NCBI GenBank assembly: GCA_963920665.1
Contig: OY987264.1
Coordinates: forward strand, 32,654,906-32,718,905
Direction: 5' to 3'
Source: Straminergon stramineum
Lineage: Eukaryota > Streptophyta > Bryopsida > Hypnales > Calliergonaceae
Length of the DNA: 64,000 nt
Shown: piece by piece, positions 15,409 to 28,480 of the stretch
How positions within the stretch are numbered: the first letter of the stretch is position 1
How the letters are laid out: every line of letters begins with the position of its first letter
Notes under the pieces: model-generated
What the model was told of the DNA's origin: nothing
The model's database searches: none
What the model saw: the letters and a program-made list of their open reading frames with translations, nothing else
Program-made: the position numbers and the translations under genes

Positions 15409-16086
15409 TTGGTCGCTTGCTTCCTGTGGCTGACGTTTGTGTACAACAACTACAGAAATAAGATCTCACTTTCGACACTTGTTGGTTGTTTTCAGAAATT
15501 GGTGGTTGGATGGAAGATGGCTAATTTTGATAAGAGAGATGAAGAGCCAAGCACACATCGTAGTGATTATCAACCTCCTATTGCACCGAGGTTGCCAATG
15601 TTGCCACAAGCTGCTCCATATAAAAATCTAGGTTCTATTCCCAATTCCTCAATGCAAAAACCCTCTACTCTAAATTCATCATTTCCAAATGCTCAAAATC
15701 CTTCTATCCATATACCTACTTCTTTTATACCAAGTAGTAGTAAACGACTACTACACCCTCATACCATTGGTGTCAAGATTCAGACAATTTCATTGAAGCG
15801 GGTTATAAAAAGTTTAGAAGCACAAATAATTGATCTAAGAGCCAACAACTGTTTATTACAAAGTCTAGTAGACAGTCACATGACTGAAAGTCCTACACGA
15901 GATGTAGCTAAATGGGAGATGGTGAAACCGCATATGAAGAAAATCTCAAAAAAATTAATGTTGAGACTACATGTAAGCAGAAGTAAAATGTTTCCTCACG
16001 AAGAGCATATGAAACAAGAAATTTTGGCTAATTTTAATGTTGGAGAGGGGGACATTTACGAGCAGTCTACATTTGAGAGGATTTGA
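15409..16086 (+). CDS. Unrecognised 225-residue ORF with a coiled-coil-like segment
   Basis: I do not recognise this protein. The open frame of 226 codons has a Pro/Ser-rich first half (residues ~45-125), then a heptad-like helical stretch around residues 125-160 (LKRVIKSLEAQIIDLRANN), then a basic region with KKISKKLMLRLHVSRSKM. The internal Met at residue 37 (MANFDKRDEE) is a more natural start, because the preceding part is hydrophobic and Cys-rich. After the stop, a shifted frame stays protein-like to about 16390 with several stops. That suggests the ORF is the 5' part of a decayed longer gene, probably carried by a transposable element. No introns or terminal repeats could be tied to it. 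Confidence 0.35.
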   Translation: MVACFLWLTFVYNNYRNKISLSTLVGCFQKLVVGWKMANFDKRDEEPSTHRSDYQPPIAPRLPMLPQAAPYKNLGSIPNSSMQKPSTLNSSFPNAQNPSIHIPTSFIPSSSKRLLHPHTIGVKIQTISLKRVIKSLEAQIIDLRANNCLLQSLVDSHMTESPTRDVAKWEMVKPHMKKISKKLMLRLHVSRSKMFPHEEHMKQEILANFNVGEGDIYEQSTFERI

Positions 16087-17112
16087 AAAGAGGGCATGAA
16101 ACAAAAGTTAAAACGGCTATCATTAATAAATGCAATAGATTTGCCTCTTATGTACGATTGGAGTTGTAGCAATTATTGGATGTGCCAAAACCTATCAATA
16201 GAAGCCAATCTAAAATAGAAACGTGGAAAACTAGCTTACTTCCATTCATTAGTTGCAACATCTGGAGGTAAAAAGATGACGATCCATTTGGATCGGATGC
16301 CTTTTTTGGTGCAATTGCATGCATTCTAAGTGGGAAGAGCTACTCCACAAGGATCCCATTTCAATGCTCTCCAACCAATTGGCATGGTTTGCGTATGCAG
16401 TAAATTTTATAACTTGTTTTTTGAAATTATAAGTTTTCATTTCCATTTTCTGGTATTAGAATTCTTCTTATTAATATTTTTGTTTTGGGCATCTATAGTT
16501 GAATTTGGCTCTAGACAAAGATAGGAACATGAAGGATTCAAAGCTAAGGTTTTATCAAGAAAGTATAAAGGATTCCAAAATATTTATATTGGAAAGGCGC
16601 AACTCAATAAAGAGGATAAATGTGATATATGAGGCCGAAAACATTGGTAATACATTATACGATGTGTTAGGGGTAGATCTAGAATCCGCATCTTCCTTTG
16701 AGGAATAAACTTCTTAGGAATCTACATTGTCGCATTGTAAATGTGATCATTATATAAAATGTATAGCTACATGTTTTTGAATGGATTTGATCATGATAAT
16801 GTAATGTGAAATATGACGTTAGTTGAAGTAACTTCAAGATGACGCCTTTTTCTTGACAAACTATAAAGAGGAAGGATCATTGAAGAGCTTCATCAAGTTC
16901 ATATAGTTTTTTCTTTGTTTTTGACTTTGGATTTTCATATGTCAAACTAGAGGATTTTTTCTGAATCTCAAAATGAAGAACCTCAAGTTGAGTTTGAATT
17001 TGAATTTCCTTTGCTACAATTGTCGGATCAATTTCTTTTGTCACTAAATCTTGTACCGCCACATGAGCATCTATGAGAAAAAATTGGACCTTCCCAACTA
17101 CCAAAGCAAACT

Positions 17113-17400
17113 GAATTAGAGCAACGATGGTATGGGAATCTTCATCGCGATGCTCGGATGTTGGTGATTTTGTTGCAAGTTGGATTTGTTGTGTCTAGGA
17201 GTCGAAAAATGACATTTGAAGGGTGTTTTGAGGATCTTAAGGTTGACCGATATTATTCTATGGCTAAGCCTACTAAGGAAACTCGTGGCCACCAACGTTA
17301 GCTAGAAGGGTTAGTCAATCTTTTAACTAAGACAGACCATACAGAATATATGGCAACTACCATCAAATGTATCCTCAAGTTCTTGAAGATGGAGTGATAT
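17113..17400 (+). pseudogene. Protein-like fragment with one stop, family unknown
   Basis: The frame begins LEQRWYGNLHRDARMLVILL and continues through KMTFEGCFEDLKVDRYY to KFLKME before a TGA. One in-frame TAG lies at about 17299. The regular alternation of charged and hydrophobic residues suggests former coding sequence. It may belong with the ORF at 15409 as parts of one element, but nothing proves it. Confidence 0.3.
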
Positions 17401-18339
17401 TCTGATTGAAACTCTATTCTTTAACTTCTAATAGACATATGTTAGATTTTAGTTCTTTTATTTTGTATTTAGAAATGTGTAGACATACTTTTTGGGTTAC
17501 TTTTGTAATTTTCGAAAATAAAAGACTAATGGACCAATTAAGATAGCTTTATAGTTGAATAGAATATGAATTAGGTCAAACAGACATATTAATATGAAAA
17601 AGACCATTAGACAACCAGGTAGGGAGTTAGGGTTAATTTAGAATCAAAGTAGTTAGACAAATAGACATTGTAGCTAACTGTGAGTTAGTTACGGCTAAAA
17701 AGCATAAGACTAATTGTGAGCCCTCAAGTTGGCACTTGGAACTCAGGGTGGTTTTTTTTTTCGTTTTAGTCAGTATTTTAGCATAATTATATGCAAGAAT
17801 GCATAAAAAGAGTGTTTGAGTGGTATTTGGTAGAAGTCCCTACCAATACAGTGAGGGGTCATCCTAGAAGTGTAGAGTATATAAAATACTCAAAGTTCAT
17901 ATTTCTAATGCCTAGTTGAGAGTTTGAGAGGTCGATTAAGTATTTCCGAGAGAACTAAGGGTTTGAGTGTTAGCCAGTCTTAGTAGTTGTTCATGTTAAA
18001 CTAAGTCTTACAATTGCATGTGACAAGCTGGATAAGCCCATTTTAGGTCTAAAGAGTCTAGTATAGGTCACCATCCAATTCGTAAGAATTTGGATTGGTA
18101 AGTTCTTATTTGCAGGTAACTTATCGAAGAATCATCCAATCTGCAAATGAAGTCATGGGAGCGCGATTAGAGTATGAAGAAAGGTGCTTTTACTCTATAA
18201 GCATGCCAAGAGCCAACATTGGAGCTAGTTGTTCCAAGATTCCCCGATACAAGAATAATTTCCCCCTCGGGCGGAAATTATAAGGGAATTGCTAATTTTA
18301 GCTTCCTTATGAATAGTGCAAAGTGAAATGTAATGTTGC
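17401..18339. other. No gene seen
   Basis: AT-rich sequence without a recognisable frame, RNA gene or clear repeat boundary; it leads into repeat copy B. Confidence 0.4.
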
Positions 18340-21230
18340 ACTTTGGTTTGGGGAGTTTCTTAGAAGCTACCCAAAAAGTTTCAGAATCTTCCGAAACAAT
18401 TACAATGACTTCATGGGAAGTCAACTGCCTTTGAACATGGTCGTAAATTTCTAGGAATTACCCATGTTGCGATAAAATCCCACTAAAAATTAGGATAGTG
18501 TGTTGTGTGCTAATAAAGTGTTCCACAAAGTTTGAAGACATTCTAACATTCCTAGGTACTAGAATCGGCAACGACATTGTACTTTTGAAGAATTTACGAC
18601 TTGACGGCGGGTTGACCGGCGTACCAGGAGGTGGCGGTGTCCAAATGACATGAATGAGGGGTCTTTTCTTACTTCCACGAACCTTCTAAATAACCCTGGA
18701 TAGATGGTTTTCTCGAAGGAAACAAATTCCAAAAGTTAGAGTTTTCACCTTTCTTTGGAGTTATCATAAGTTGATTTTACACTTACGAAGGGCTGGGAAG
18801 AAGGGGGTAAGGGGTCCCGTAGGCTAATTTGGGTCTTCTAAACACAATGGCGCAATCGTTTTTCAATTTGGAGTTGTTCCCTAGAAGATAGGAGGGGTCC
18901 AACAGTAGGTTTGACTTTTTTAGAGTAATTAGCGGTAATTCAAAGTTAATTTCGCAAATATCTTTTGGAAAATTGAAGATTGGATTTGGGTAAGACCTCT
19001 TTTCTTGCGTAACAATCCATCTTTTGTTTAAAGAAAGACAATTTAGAAATACTTTGGGTTAATTAGCAAAATATCTAGGTCAAGTAGGGTTATTTTTGAA
19101 ATATCTTTGAAAAAAAATCTTGGATTTGATTTAGCCAAGATTTATTAGCTAAATAGAGAGGGTTCTAGAGAATTCTTCCATTAAACAAAGATTATTTTGG
19201 AATTACGTTAGGGTAGTTTAGGAAATATATCGGGATCAAAAGTAAATGTTTCTCCACCGACAACTTACCGGGGAGGGGCCTGGAACAAGTATAACAGGCC
19301 CTTCCCTCGAGGTTGTCGGTACCCTCATTCTTATATCTAACCTTTGCTTTTGTGCTACCGGCGTGGTCGGAGCATTGATCCAGGTCGAGATCCGACCTGA
19401 TTTTCATTCTAAGTCTTAATTTGCATACTTTAAAGGACGAGAGGGTCCCTTCAAAGTGATTTCTATTTGATTTCTTTAAGTTCTTGAGGCTAAGCCTCCA
19501 TTTTCTTTGAATTGTGAGAGTTTTGGAAGGGATAGGCCTCCAAACTCTAATTTTGTTTAAGATTTCTTGAATACTAACAAATTATGCTCATTACAACAGA
19601 ATTTGGTATTAATATACTTAAGGCGGTGTCGTATTGTAAATGTGTTCATTATGTGAAAATGCATAACTGTTTGTTAAATTAGAGGTTTTTTTTTTGTAGA
19701 GTTTCAAGAAACAAATGGGGTTATACTCCACTTGAATTCTTTTTTTTACCTCTATTTAACAAACACTTAGTTCTTTGATTTCTATACTAGAGATATTTTA
19801 ATATGTTAGTTAGTTAAGTTGAAGTTGTAAAAACAAAAGGTAAAGCTTGTTTTACCTTTTTCTTTATTTTTATTTTTATTTTAATGGATTAGAAATCCAC
19901 ATAGATGATATGGATAGACTTATCGAGAAGAGAAAGTGGCCCATGTGGGTATTATGGCCCATGTGGCTTCTTAGTGGCCAAAATCCACTAACTTAAGTGG
20001 ATGGCATGGAGGTTGAGTTGGCGGATGAGGTTGAGGGTCATCTTCTTCCTCCTCCTTGTTTTGCTTAAGGAAGCCGTCACTTTGGGAGGGGAGAGCACTT
20101 TGTACATGGAGATTTTGGTAATGAATTTTTGAGAGCTTCTGTATCTTGTTTTTGTGTTTCCAAAAAGCTATCACTCATGAAGTTTGGAGTTAGTATGTGT
20201 AAGTTATGAGTTTGGGAGTGAAGTGTTGTGAAGCTGCCTCAAACTTTCAAGAGAGTAAGCTTTGAAAGGCTATGAAATGTGGATAGTACTTTTTGTTTGA
20301 GTGAAACTTTGGAAGCTTGTAAATATTCATGTTAGCTTTCCAAAATGGGTTTATTTTCTTGATTTGAAGGTAGTATAAGAAAGTTATGGGCTTGAGAGTG
20401 AAAGGGTGAAGGGATACTTTCGGGTTTCCAAGTGAGTGAGTTTTGAAAGGCTATGAAATGTGGACAGTACTTTGTATTTGAGTGAAACTTGGGGAGCTTG
20501 TAGATATACATGTTAGCTTTCCAAAATGTGTTTATTTTCTTAATTTGGAGGTAGTATGTGAAAGTCATGGGCTTGAGGGTGAAAGGATACTTTCGGGTTT
20601 CCAAGTGAATGAGTTTTGAAAGGCTATGAAATATGGACAATACTTTGTATTTGAGTGAAACTTAGAGAGCTTGTAGATGTTTATGTTAAATTTCCAAAAT
20701 GGGTTTATTTTCTTGATTTAGAGGTAGTATGTGAAAGTTATGGGCTTGAGAGTGAAGTATAGGTGAGCTGCCTTTGAGTTGGGAAGGGTGAACTTTGACC
20801 GACCATAAAAGTCGGACAATATCTTAGTTTTGAGTGAATTTTGAAAAGGTTTTAGAACTTTTTGTTAGCTTTTCAGAGGCATATCACACTCTTAGTTTGG
20901 AGTTGTATAGAGAACGTGGCACTCAATAAACTATTAGACACTTTTTCGAGGGGAGTTCATGAAGGATATGACTTTGTTTCTACAATTTTTTACCATGCAT
21001 GAGGTATATTGAGACTCCATGACATCTTTGGAGGGGTGTATGGAAGGGTGATAGTATTTTGGTTCATATGGCATCATGGGGGGGAATTTTATACTTATGT
21101 TTGTGACTTTGGCCACGGAATCTTCCATTATTTGAACCACATCTAGTTGCAGCTAGAAGCCCCGCGTTTTCCCAAAGCAAGGCCTCTCTACTCGATAGCG
21201 GTGAAGCTTGACTTTGCCAAAAGTTTATTA
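18340..21230 (+). repeat. Long non-coding dispersed repeat, copy B
   Basis: Direct-orientation relative of 6800-9430, colinear over about 2.6-2.9 kb with many substitutions and indels. It is 11.5 kb from copy A, so the pair could be the two old LTRs of one ~14-kb element, but no primer-binding site, polypurine tract or reverse transcriptase was recognised between them. Confidence 0.6.
20140..20880 (+). repeat. ~180-bp tandem units inside repeat copy B
   Basis: Units starting with the TTTCCAAAATGGGTTTATT-type landmark are at about 20341, 20522 and 20694 (spacings 181 and 172), flanked by diverged first (about 20166) and last (about 20875) units. This is one clear unit more than in copy A. Confidence 0.65.
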
Positions 21231-21239
21231 AACCAACCC

Positions 21240-23895
21240 CTACCCAAAATTTGTTGTATAACGAAGATTGGGACTTTAATTGCTAAAGTTCGGTTTAAAC
21301 GCTGTCATGCGTACCTCCTTTAGTGATTAAACTTGGATACTTTGAAATTTTTAAAGAATTCATCTTTAAAGTTCAGTTTAAACACTGTCATGTGTACCTC
21401 CTTTAAAGATTGACTTTCAAAATACTAAAATTTGATCAATGACACCGTGTATACCTGGGGTTGCCCCGCACGGTGAAGCTTTGACTTTGAAAGATTTGAA
21501 ATTGACACTTGGGAAAATTTCCTTAGTGCATGCTTTGAAAAATGCTTTGCAGGAGTAGTAATTAGGAACATTTTAATTTAGGAAAAAGTAGTCAAAATTG
21601 CTTAGTTTGAATTCTTGATAAAATCCTTAGTAGTAGTTAGAGAAAACCAAGATTTAGATTAGTTTCCCTTAGTTAGAGTCATTTAAATTATCCTAGAAAG
21701 AGATTTTTAGCTTAGAATACTTAGTTTTTTAGTTTTAACCTTTTCCCAAAAATCCCAAAAAATTAGATTGTTAGTTTAGAATTTAAGAAGTTCCCAAAAT
21801 TCCCCAAAAATTGATTAGTTTTAGAGTTAATTAAGTTTGAAAATTAGATTAGATAAAAATCCATTAGATTAGTAAAAGTTTCCCAAACCAGTGATCAAAG
21901 AATGAGTATAACCCGAGAGACCAAATCCAGTGTTATTAAATCAGATAGTTAATTAGTCAACAGGGGTAAAGACTGGCCAGCCCAACCAGACAGAGGGAGC
22001 CAGTCGAACAGAAGAAGGAGCCAGCCCGACCAGTAATCGGGGAGCCAACGGGGAGCGAGCTGCAACTAGTGCGGACAAGACACGTGGCAGCATCGGGTGA
22101 TTGACTGAAGGGGCTGTGTAGAGCCAGATACTGAACAGAGCTTGCAGACAGAGGGGCTGAGGAGCTCGATTGGAGTCCAGCAACTGGAAGTTCAATTAAG
22201 AGTCCAACAACTGGAAGTTGGGAAGGTGGATCAAATGAAGATTTAAGGTAAGGTTCTCGAACGTTAGGAAATTCTGGAAAAAAAGATAACACTCTTAACA
22301 ATTAGTGAGTACTCATAGGAACATCAACAACTCATAACACTCTCCTTCAAACTCTTAAAACACTAAACACAAATGAGAGTTGAAGAAGTTGAAATGAAAG
22401 GTTAGAGACGAAAGGGAGAAGAAGAAGAAAAGGAATCTAAACAATTAATAAGGTAAGAATCCTTTCGATTTTATTTTGAAATTTTATTCTCATTATTATT
22501 CATTAAATTGTTGGTTAGTCATTAATTAGGATTCTTTTAGGAATTAGAAGGCTAGGCTTTGGTTAGGTTTTGTTTTATTAGGCTTAATAAGACAAATAGA
22601 TAAAGACAAAAAGCCAACTAATATTTTTTGGATGATTAGGAAATTACAAGATAATTAGGATTTATTAGATTTGATTTGATTTAGTGGATTTAAAAGGTTT
22701 TGAAGTTTTAAAATAATCTCTAATTAATTAGGAATTGTTTTAAATACAATCAAAATTAATAAAATCCCATAACCAATAGTAGGAAAAGAAAAATTGAAAT
22801 TAAAAAACAACATCGAACGAGATTTAATTTCAAATGGCATGATGAATTAGCGAAATGGAGGATGGAGCGAAATACTACGAAACCATTCACCTCGTGATCC
22901 TCGAGGACGGTATGATCGATCACTTCATGGGAAAGGTACGTTAAAATTCTTTATATTTCATTTCTTTTAATTCCAATTTGATAAAATAAACCATTAGAAA
23001 CTTTAGGAAAATTAGAAAAGAAAATTAACATTGTTCGTTTAGACTAAGAAATAAGTAATGAATGAAATTTAACTCGTTAGACTATTAAAAACAAATTTCA
23101 TTCATTAATAATTTTTTTTAGATTTTAGTTTAAGTACCTTACCTTGTTGGGAAGGTAATTTCTGAATTTCCATAAAACCCTAAAAAAACAAAACATAATT
23201 TTAGAATAGGAAATTTAATTTACAATAGATTAAAAGATAATTAAAAAGAATTTCTAAAGAATCTTTAAGGAATCACTTAAATTAAGAATCAATTGGGGAA
23301 TCTTTTAAATAATCCAGAACCTCTTTTCATTTAAAAAATACTTTAATTTTAAGTGAGAAAAGGTTGGATGAAGTTTGATTTCAATTTGGATGAAGTTCTT
23401 TAATTAGTGATTAAATTAGGTTTAGTCTTAGAATTAGGTAACTAACATAACTAAAAACTTAACCCTAAAATTTAGATTTATTTCAATTAGTTTTACTATT
23501 TTTAATTTGTGGATGAAGGTTGTGATGTAATTTAGGATCAATATTTCATCCATTCATTTCTTTTATTAGGAAAGTCAAAATTTAACTTGCTTTATCATTC
23601 TAGAAAGGGCAAATTACATTCTACAATTTAGGTTAGATTGATTTTAGTTTGAATTCATCTTTTGATTAGTTATTTGATTAGTTATTTGATTTAGTTAACC
23701 ATAGTTTAAAATTAGGATTTAAATGATTTAAGTTCAATTTGGATATTTAAAAACAAAGTGTCCATTGCTTGAAAGGCGCGAATTGAACTTAGATTAAGAA
23801 CACCCTAAAGAAATTGATTTAACCAGCCGTCAGAACCCGTATGCACGTTTTAACTCGAAGGGTGGAGTTTAAAACACTCACATTAATAGACTTTG
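21240..23895. other. Gene-poor interval with short direct repeats
   Basis: A ~50-bp segment beginning AAAGTTCGGTTTAAAC at 21285 is repeated at 21368 with a few changes. A GC-richer patch at 21960-22200 repeats GGAGCCAG-type words. One candidate exon (22855-22935) is listed separately. The rest is AT-rich with no recognisable gene. Confidence 0.4.
22855..22935 (+). other. Candidate orphan coding exon (27 codons)
   Basis: An ATG-led open stretch with coding-like GC content inside AT-rich DNA, reading MEDGAKYYETIHLVI, then an ILEDGMIDHFMGK-type end. It stops at a good donor, AAG|GTACGT. No second exon was found and the family is unknown, so it may be an isolated exon, a leader of a repeat transcript or chance. 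Confidence 0.25.
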
Positions 23896-23899
23896 ATTT

Positions 23900-25880
23900 T
23901 CATCTCTCTCTCTCTCGGCGTTTGCAGCAATTGTTCACCCTATCAAATGTACTTGTGCATTCCTTCAATTTCAATGCAAATTTGTCTATTTGTCTATTTA
24001 ATTGTGTAGCTAAGAATTGGCTTTGTAGTTTTGTCTAATTGCTAGGGATTGGCAGTCTTTTTGTTTGTGCAACTTAGCTAGGGATTGGCGGTTGTTTTTT
24101 GTTCTTTTATTTGACAAATAGTTGAGAGCTGTGAGCTAAGTCAAATTGTCTTTTTCTTGCGAAAGGAGTCGATTCTTTAAGAAGTGCATTAATTTCTTAA
24201 TTGGGCTAGTGATTGGTATTATTTTCTTTTGGGTTTTTTTTCTTTGGTTTTGTTAAATGGTCGTAAATTGTGAGTTTGTCAAATCGTCTTTCATTTAGCG
24301 AGTGTAGTTAATCATTGGCAATGGAGACAAATAGATAGTTTGTGAGTGGTAAACTTGTCCCATTGTCTTCTCGTTTTGTCTGTGAGTAGCTGAATATCAG
24401 AGAAGAAGACCAATAGTCAAGATAGTGAGTATCAAGGTTTCCATTTTGTTTTTTGTCTTTTGATCAATTGTTATGAACTGTGTGTGTGAATATATCAAGA
24501 AGTCTTGTTTGCTAGGGATTGGCGTTGTTTTTTACTTGAGTTCGTAGTCTAATTGTCAAGTTGTAAGAGCTTCATGAAGGATGCGTAAATTAAATTAATT
24601 AGCCAAGGAGTGTTGATTGAGTATGAAACCAATGATTGGTGGTATTTGTATTCTAATTGGTTGTCTACTTGTCTGTGAAGGAAAGTAGTTAAATTACCAA
24701 GGATTGTTATAATTATATTTTCTTAAGTTGGAGCTTAAGTCAATTTGACCATTGAATCTATAAATTGTGTTAAGAGTAATTTGGCATATGTTTGTGATGT
24801 CAAATAGATAGTGTAGCTTCCTAAGAGTGCAAGATTAACGAAGGAAGTTGTAGAAATCAAATAGTCTGAAATTTTGAATATGATTATGTGAGTCAGAGAT
24901 TGACGTCAATTATTTTGTTATTGAGTCTATTGGTCTGGGATAGATCCGTTTCATTTTATGATTTAGCCTAATGGTAATTATTCAGTGTGAACTGGGAGTT
25001 AATTAAATTATTTGGAGTTATTCAAGATTGTAGTTGGTTGTCCAATTGTCTGTATTACATTGGTTGTCATTGTAATCTAATTGTCTGTAAGGGATAATTT
25101 GGGGATTGAGGTGTTAACTATTGATGTGGTGTATGTATATGTGAACAATAGACAAATTGACATGCAGATGAGGAAATCAAGTACTTGGAGGGCATTTGGC
25201 AAATTGTCTAAGTATATTTAAGTGATAATCTTGTTATTGTTGGTAGTTGAGATGTCAATTAGTCAGCTTGATATAGTGCAGAGATAGAATATTGTGTAAT
25301 TCTAGATTATCAATTTGAAATTAAAATAGGACTGGCCAATTGACAATTAGGTTATATAGAAGTCAAGTGCTTGACAATTTGACATTAAATATGATTATTT
25401 AGGGATACTTTCTAGCTTTTCCATATTATTAGAGTAACTAGTCAAATTGATGGAATATCAAATTTATATAGACTATGTGAGTCTAATTTATTGTAAAATG
25501 GACCAATTGACTTGTTGCTAATAGCGAATGGAGTTGGAGAAAGAAAGAAGGTATATCTAATTGACTGGAGCATAATTTACAGGAATGAACTTTAACTTTT
25601 GGATGCTTTGCATAATTGTGACAAATTGACCTTACAGACTTGTGAATTTGCATAAATTCCATTTTGTAGTAATTAGGTTAATTAATTAGCTACTGGACCA
25701 ATTGACAATGGATTAAAATTGAAGAAATAATTAAAAAATTGCAATTGTACGTATGCGGCAATATGTATATATTATATGTGGGATGATTAAGTTGATAGAA
25801 TAGAAGCCATGACTATTTGACATACCCTTGACAAATTGACATTAGAATTCTAAAATAGGACTGGGACGTCATGTCGTGTG
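23900..25880. repeat. ~2-kb stretch dense in AATTGTC/AATTGAC and GGGATTGGC words
   Basis: Roughly twenty AATTGTC or AATTGAC words and several TAGGGATTGGC words occur at irregular spacing. The GTC form dominates the first half and the GAC form the second. There is no coding signal. It looks like a very degenerate short-period repeat or the non-coding part of an old element. Confidence 0.4.
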
Positions 25881-26169
25881 TTTGCATCCATGGGAATTGG
25901 ACGGAATATTAGAATAGGTTAGAATTTGATTACATATTCTTTGAACCAATTAACGAAATTAATCTTTTATTTCTTTAATTATTACAGTGATTGAGTATCC
26001 TATGTTAAAAGTGACTTGAGATACAAAACGATAAATTAATTGACCTTTCCCAAATTAAAGAACCGCCACTAAGGAATTCCTTGGGATTTGTTCCCCAAGC
26101 TTTTTCCACACTACAAAGTGATTTCAAATTATATTTTGTTTATGTAAAGATGTATGAGGGAAATATACA

Positions 26170-27060
26170 AATAGTTTGCCTTTTCTTGACTTTGGAGTGA
26201 TTTATCTTCTAGCTAAGTATATAAAATGAGTTTAATGATCAAAATAGATGACCAATGAATAATAGGGGAGCCATGTGGTCAAGGTATGGACTAAAGTCCA
26301 CTTGATTTGTGTAGTTACGATAGAAGATAAGGTGGAGGAAAAAGGGGGGCACTATTCATTATCTCTCTCGTTATGTTTGTAAGGCCCAAATGTTTGAGGA
26401 GCCATAGTGTGTTAAGTTTTACGAATTTTGTAATGAAAATTAAAGAATTTGTGTATTATGATGTTGTAATTTAAAATTGATCTCACTTAATTGAATTGGA
26501 ATTGATGTTCAAAAGTTGTACTAGTTTGAAGGAAAGAAGGTTTGTTACTTTCTATATAGAAAGATAGAGACTTTGAATGACCATAGAAGACGGACAAGTC
26601 TTTTGTTTTCAATGGAAATTTGAGAGATTGAAGGAGATTTTGTTAACTTTTCATGAAGCTATCATTTATTCTATTTGAAGTTTGAATGAGTGAGTTGTGA
26701 GTGTTGAAGTGAAGAAGAGTTTGCAGCTCTCAATTTCAAAGAACAAAATTTTGGACGGCCATAGGATTTTGACCGAATTTTAGATTGATTTGAGATTTGG
26801 AGGATGAGTGGAAAATTGTGTTAGCTTTTCAAAAATCTATTACTCATATCGTTTGGACTTGTAGAACTTTGGTGACATCAAATCAAAGTCTAATCAAGGA
26901 GTTGGAGTTTGGAGGAGATTTTGAAGACTTGTGTGTTTTGGCTTGTTTCTTTCAATTTCATTATAAATTTTGTTGTTGCAAGCGGCATGGGTCAAACCAT
27001 TTCTTAATCTTGTTTTGTGTTGTGGTGACAAAGTGGGATTAATGGCCCACATAATCAAAA
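26170..27060 (+). repeat. Diverged third copy (C) of the long dispersed repeat
   Basis: The order of landmarks resembles copies A and B: a GCCATGTGGTCAAGG-like segment near 26270, a GGTGGAGGAAAA-like segment, then ~180-bp units with TTTTCATGAAGCTATCA (about 26646) and TTTTCAAAAATCTATTACTC (about 26826). Similarity is weaker than between A and B. Confidence 0.4.
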
Positions 27061-27899
27061 CTTGCTTTATTCTCATAGTATGGCACAATTGTTGGTCACC
27101 GACAGTTTGAAATTTAAGAGCCAATCTTTTAGATAGTTCAACTCATGGGTTAACCGCCTCATTTTATCTGATAGAGGTTTGTGGTTTTTTATCACTTATC
27201 TTGATCGTTACATCCATTTAGAGCCCATAACATGATAGGCTAACGGGAAGTAGTTCTATAACAATTTAGAAGATTCAACAAATGAGATTCAAGATTTTAC
27301 ACAAACACTTCTACTAGTGTTCTTTAGTCATTTCTTGTCGCGGCCCTAGTAACACCTTACAACTCCAATTAGACTTCGAAAGTCCTTCAAACTTTTAGAG
27401 CTCACTACACTCCAATACCGGTATCACTTAGGCCCAACTAACTAGCACTGCACATGCCACGCACTCTCAGCATTAATTCCCATTTCCAACTCGCATTGCT
27501 AAGTCCTAGTGCCCGGGACTTCTAGCACACATTCCACTCGTAGCACTTGGCATGTCACTTGGTGATATGAGGTGGAACTTCCATCTTCCTGTGCTAAGAC
27601 TCATGGTGGCATTATTCACTATGGTCTTAACCGCCCTTGGTTGTCACCCTACTTTATACTAGGCCCATTGTGCATTTGCTACTCTCACACCAACACTAAT
27701 CGGGACTCACAAGTCGAGACACATGACCAAATGCCTAGCAAGGAATGAAACTTCAACCAACCGGTGCCCCGAAACATACATACAAGTGTCCCAAGGAGCC
27801 TAGAAGTTGATGATGAAGTTATATCACCACCCATGAGTCACTGGGACTCACTAAGGCTCCAAGAAAGAGTGAAGAGGGAGACCAACCCCTCCTATAGTA

Positions 27900-28480
27900 C
27901 TCTCTGTAATCTTTGATAGCCCCCCCCCTTGTGGGTCAAAAGGGACTTCCGAAATCCCCTTGGGATTTGGAAGACCACCCGTTTCCAACCAAAATCCCCA
28001 AGTTCCCCCTCCGTTTGGACCCCTGAACTTCTAAACGGCGTAACTTTGTTGTCAGGGTTTCAAATCCCACATGCAGGCCCACTTTGGATATCTACGCAAC
28101 GAGTAGGTGTCGGTGAACTGTTCACTTGTCCCATTTGGACAAGTTCTCACAAAGTTATGGCCCTCCAAAGATTCGGGTTCACCAAGAGTGGCGTCACGCC
28201 TTCACCACGGTCCTTCTCTTGGCCATAACTTTTGGCTCATGTCTTAGAACCTCGTAATGTTTGGCATTCTAGGTTCCTTGTCTTTGTAGCTTTCCAATGA
28301 TATGCTACATGCCATGATTTGTTGAGTGATTCCTTAAGAACCCCTCACACCTAGCCTTTAAGTGTCCCAGCGCGACCGGAATACCCTTAACTTTGAACGG
28401 CCATAACTTCTAGCCTACTAGTCCAAATTACGCATTCTTTGTACGGTTAGAAGCGTATTCTCAAGAGCTTTTCAAGAATG
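27900..28480. repeat. Array with GGCCATAACTT landmarks about every 170-180 bp
   Basis: GCGTAACTTTG (about 28039), GGCCATAACTT (28221) and GGCCATAACTT (28389) recur in comparable context, each followed after some distance by an AGCTTTYC word. The flanking sequence at 27300-27900 holds no gene that I recognise. It is likely part of an LTR or UTR of a retroelement. Confidence 0.4.

Noticed and set aside
20332..20640. A 102-codon minus-strand frame with internal peptide repetition
   Set aside because: The repetition is produced by the 180-bp non-coding tandem units and the frame is not kept in copy A.
6800..21230. A complete autonomous LTR retrotransposon
   Set aside because: No reverse transcriptase, integrase or protease motifs were readable between the two long repeats, and no primer-binding site or polypurine tract was recognised.
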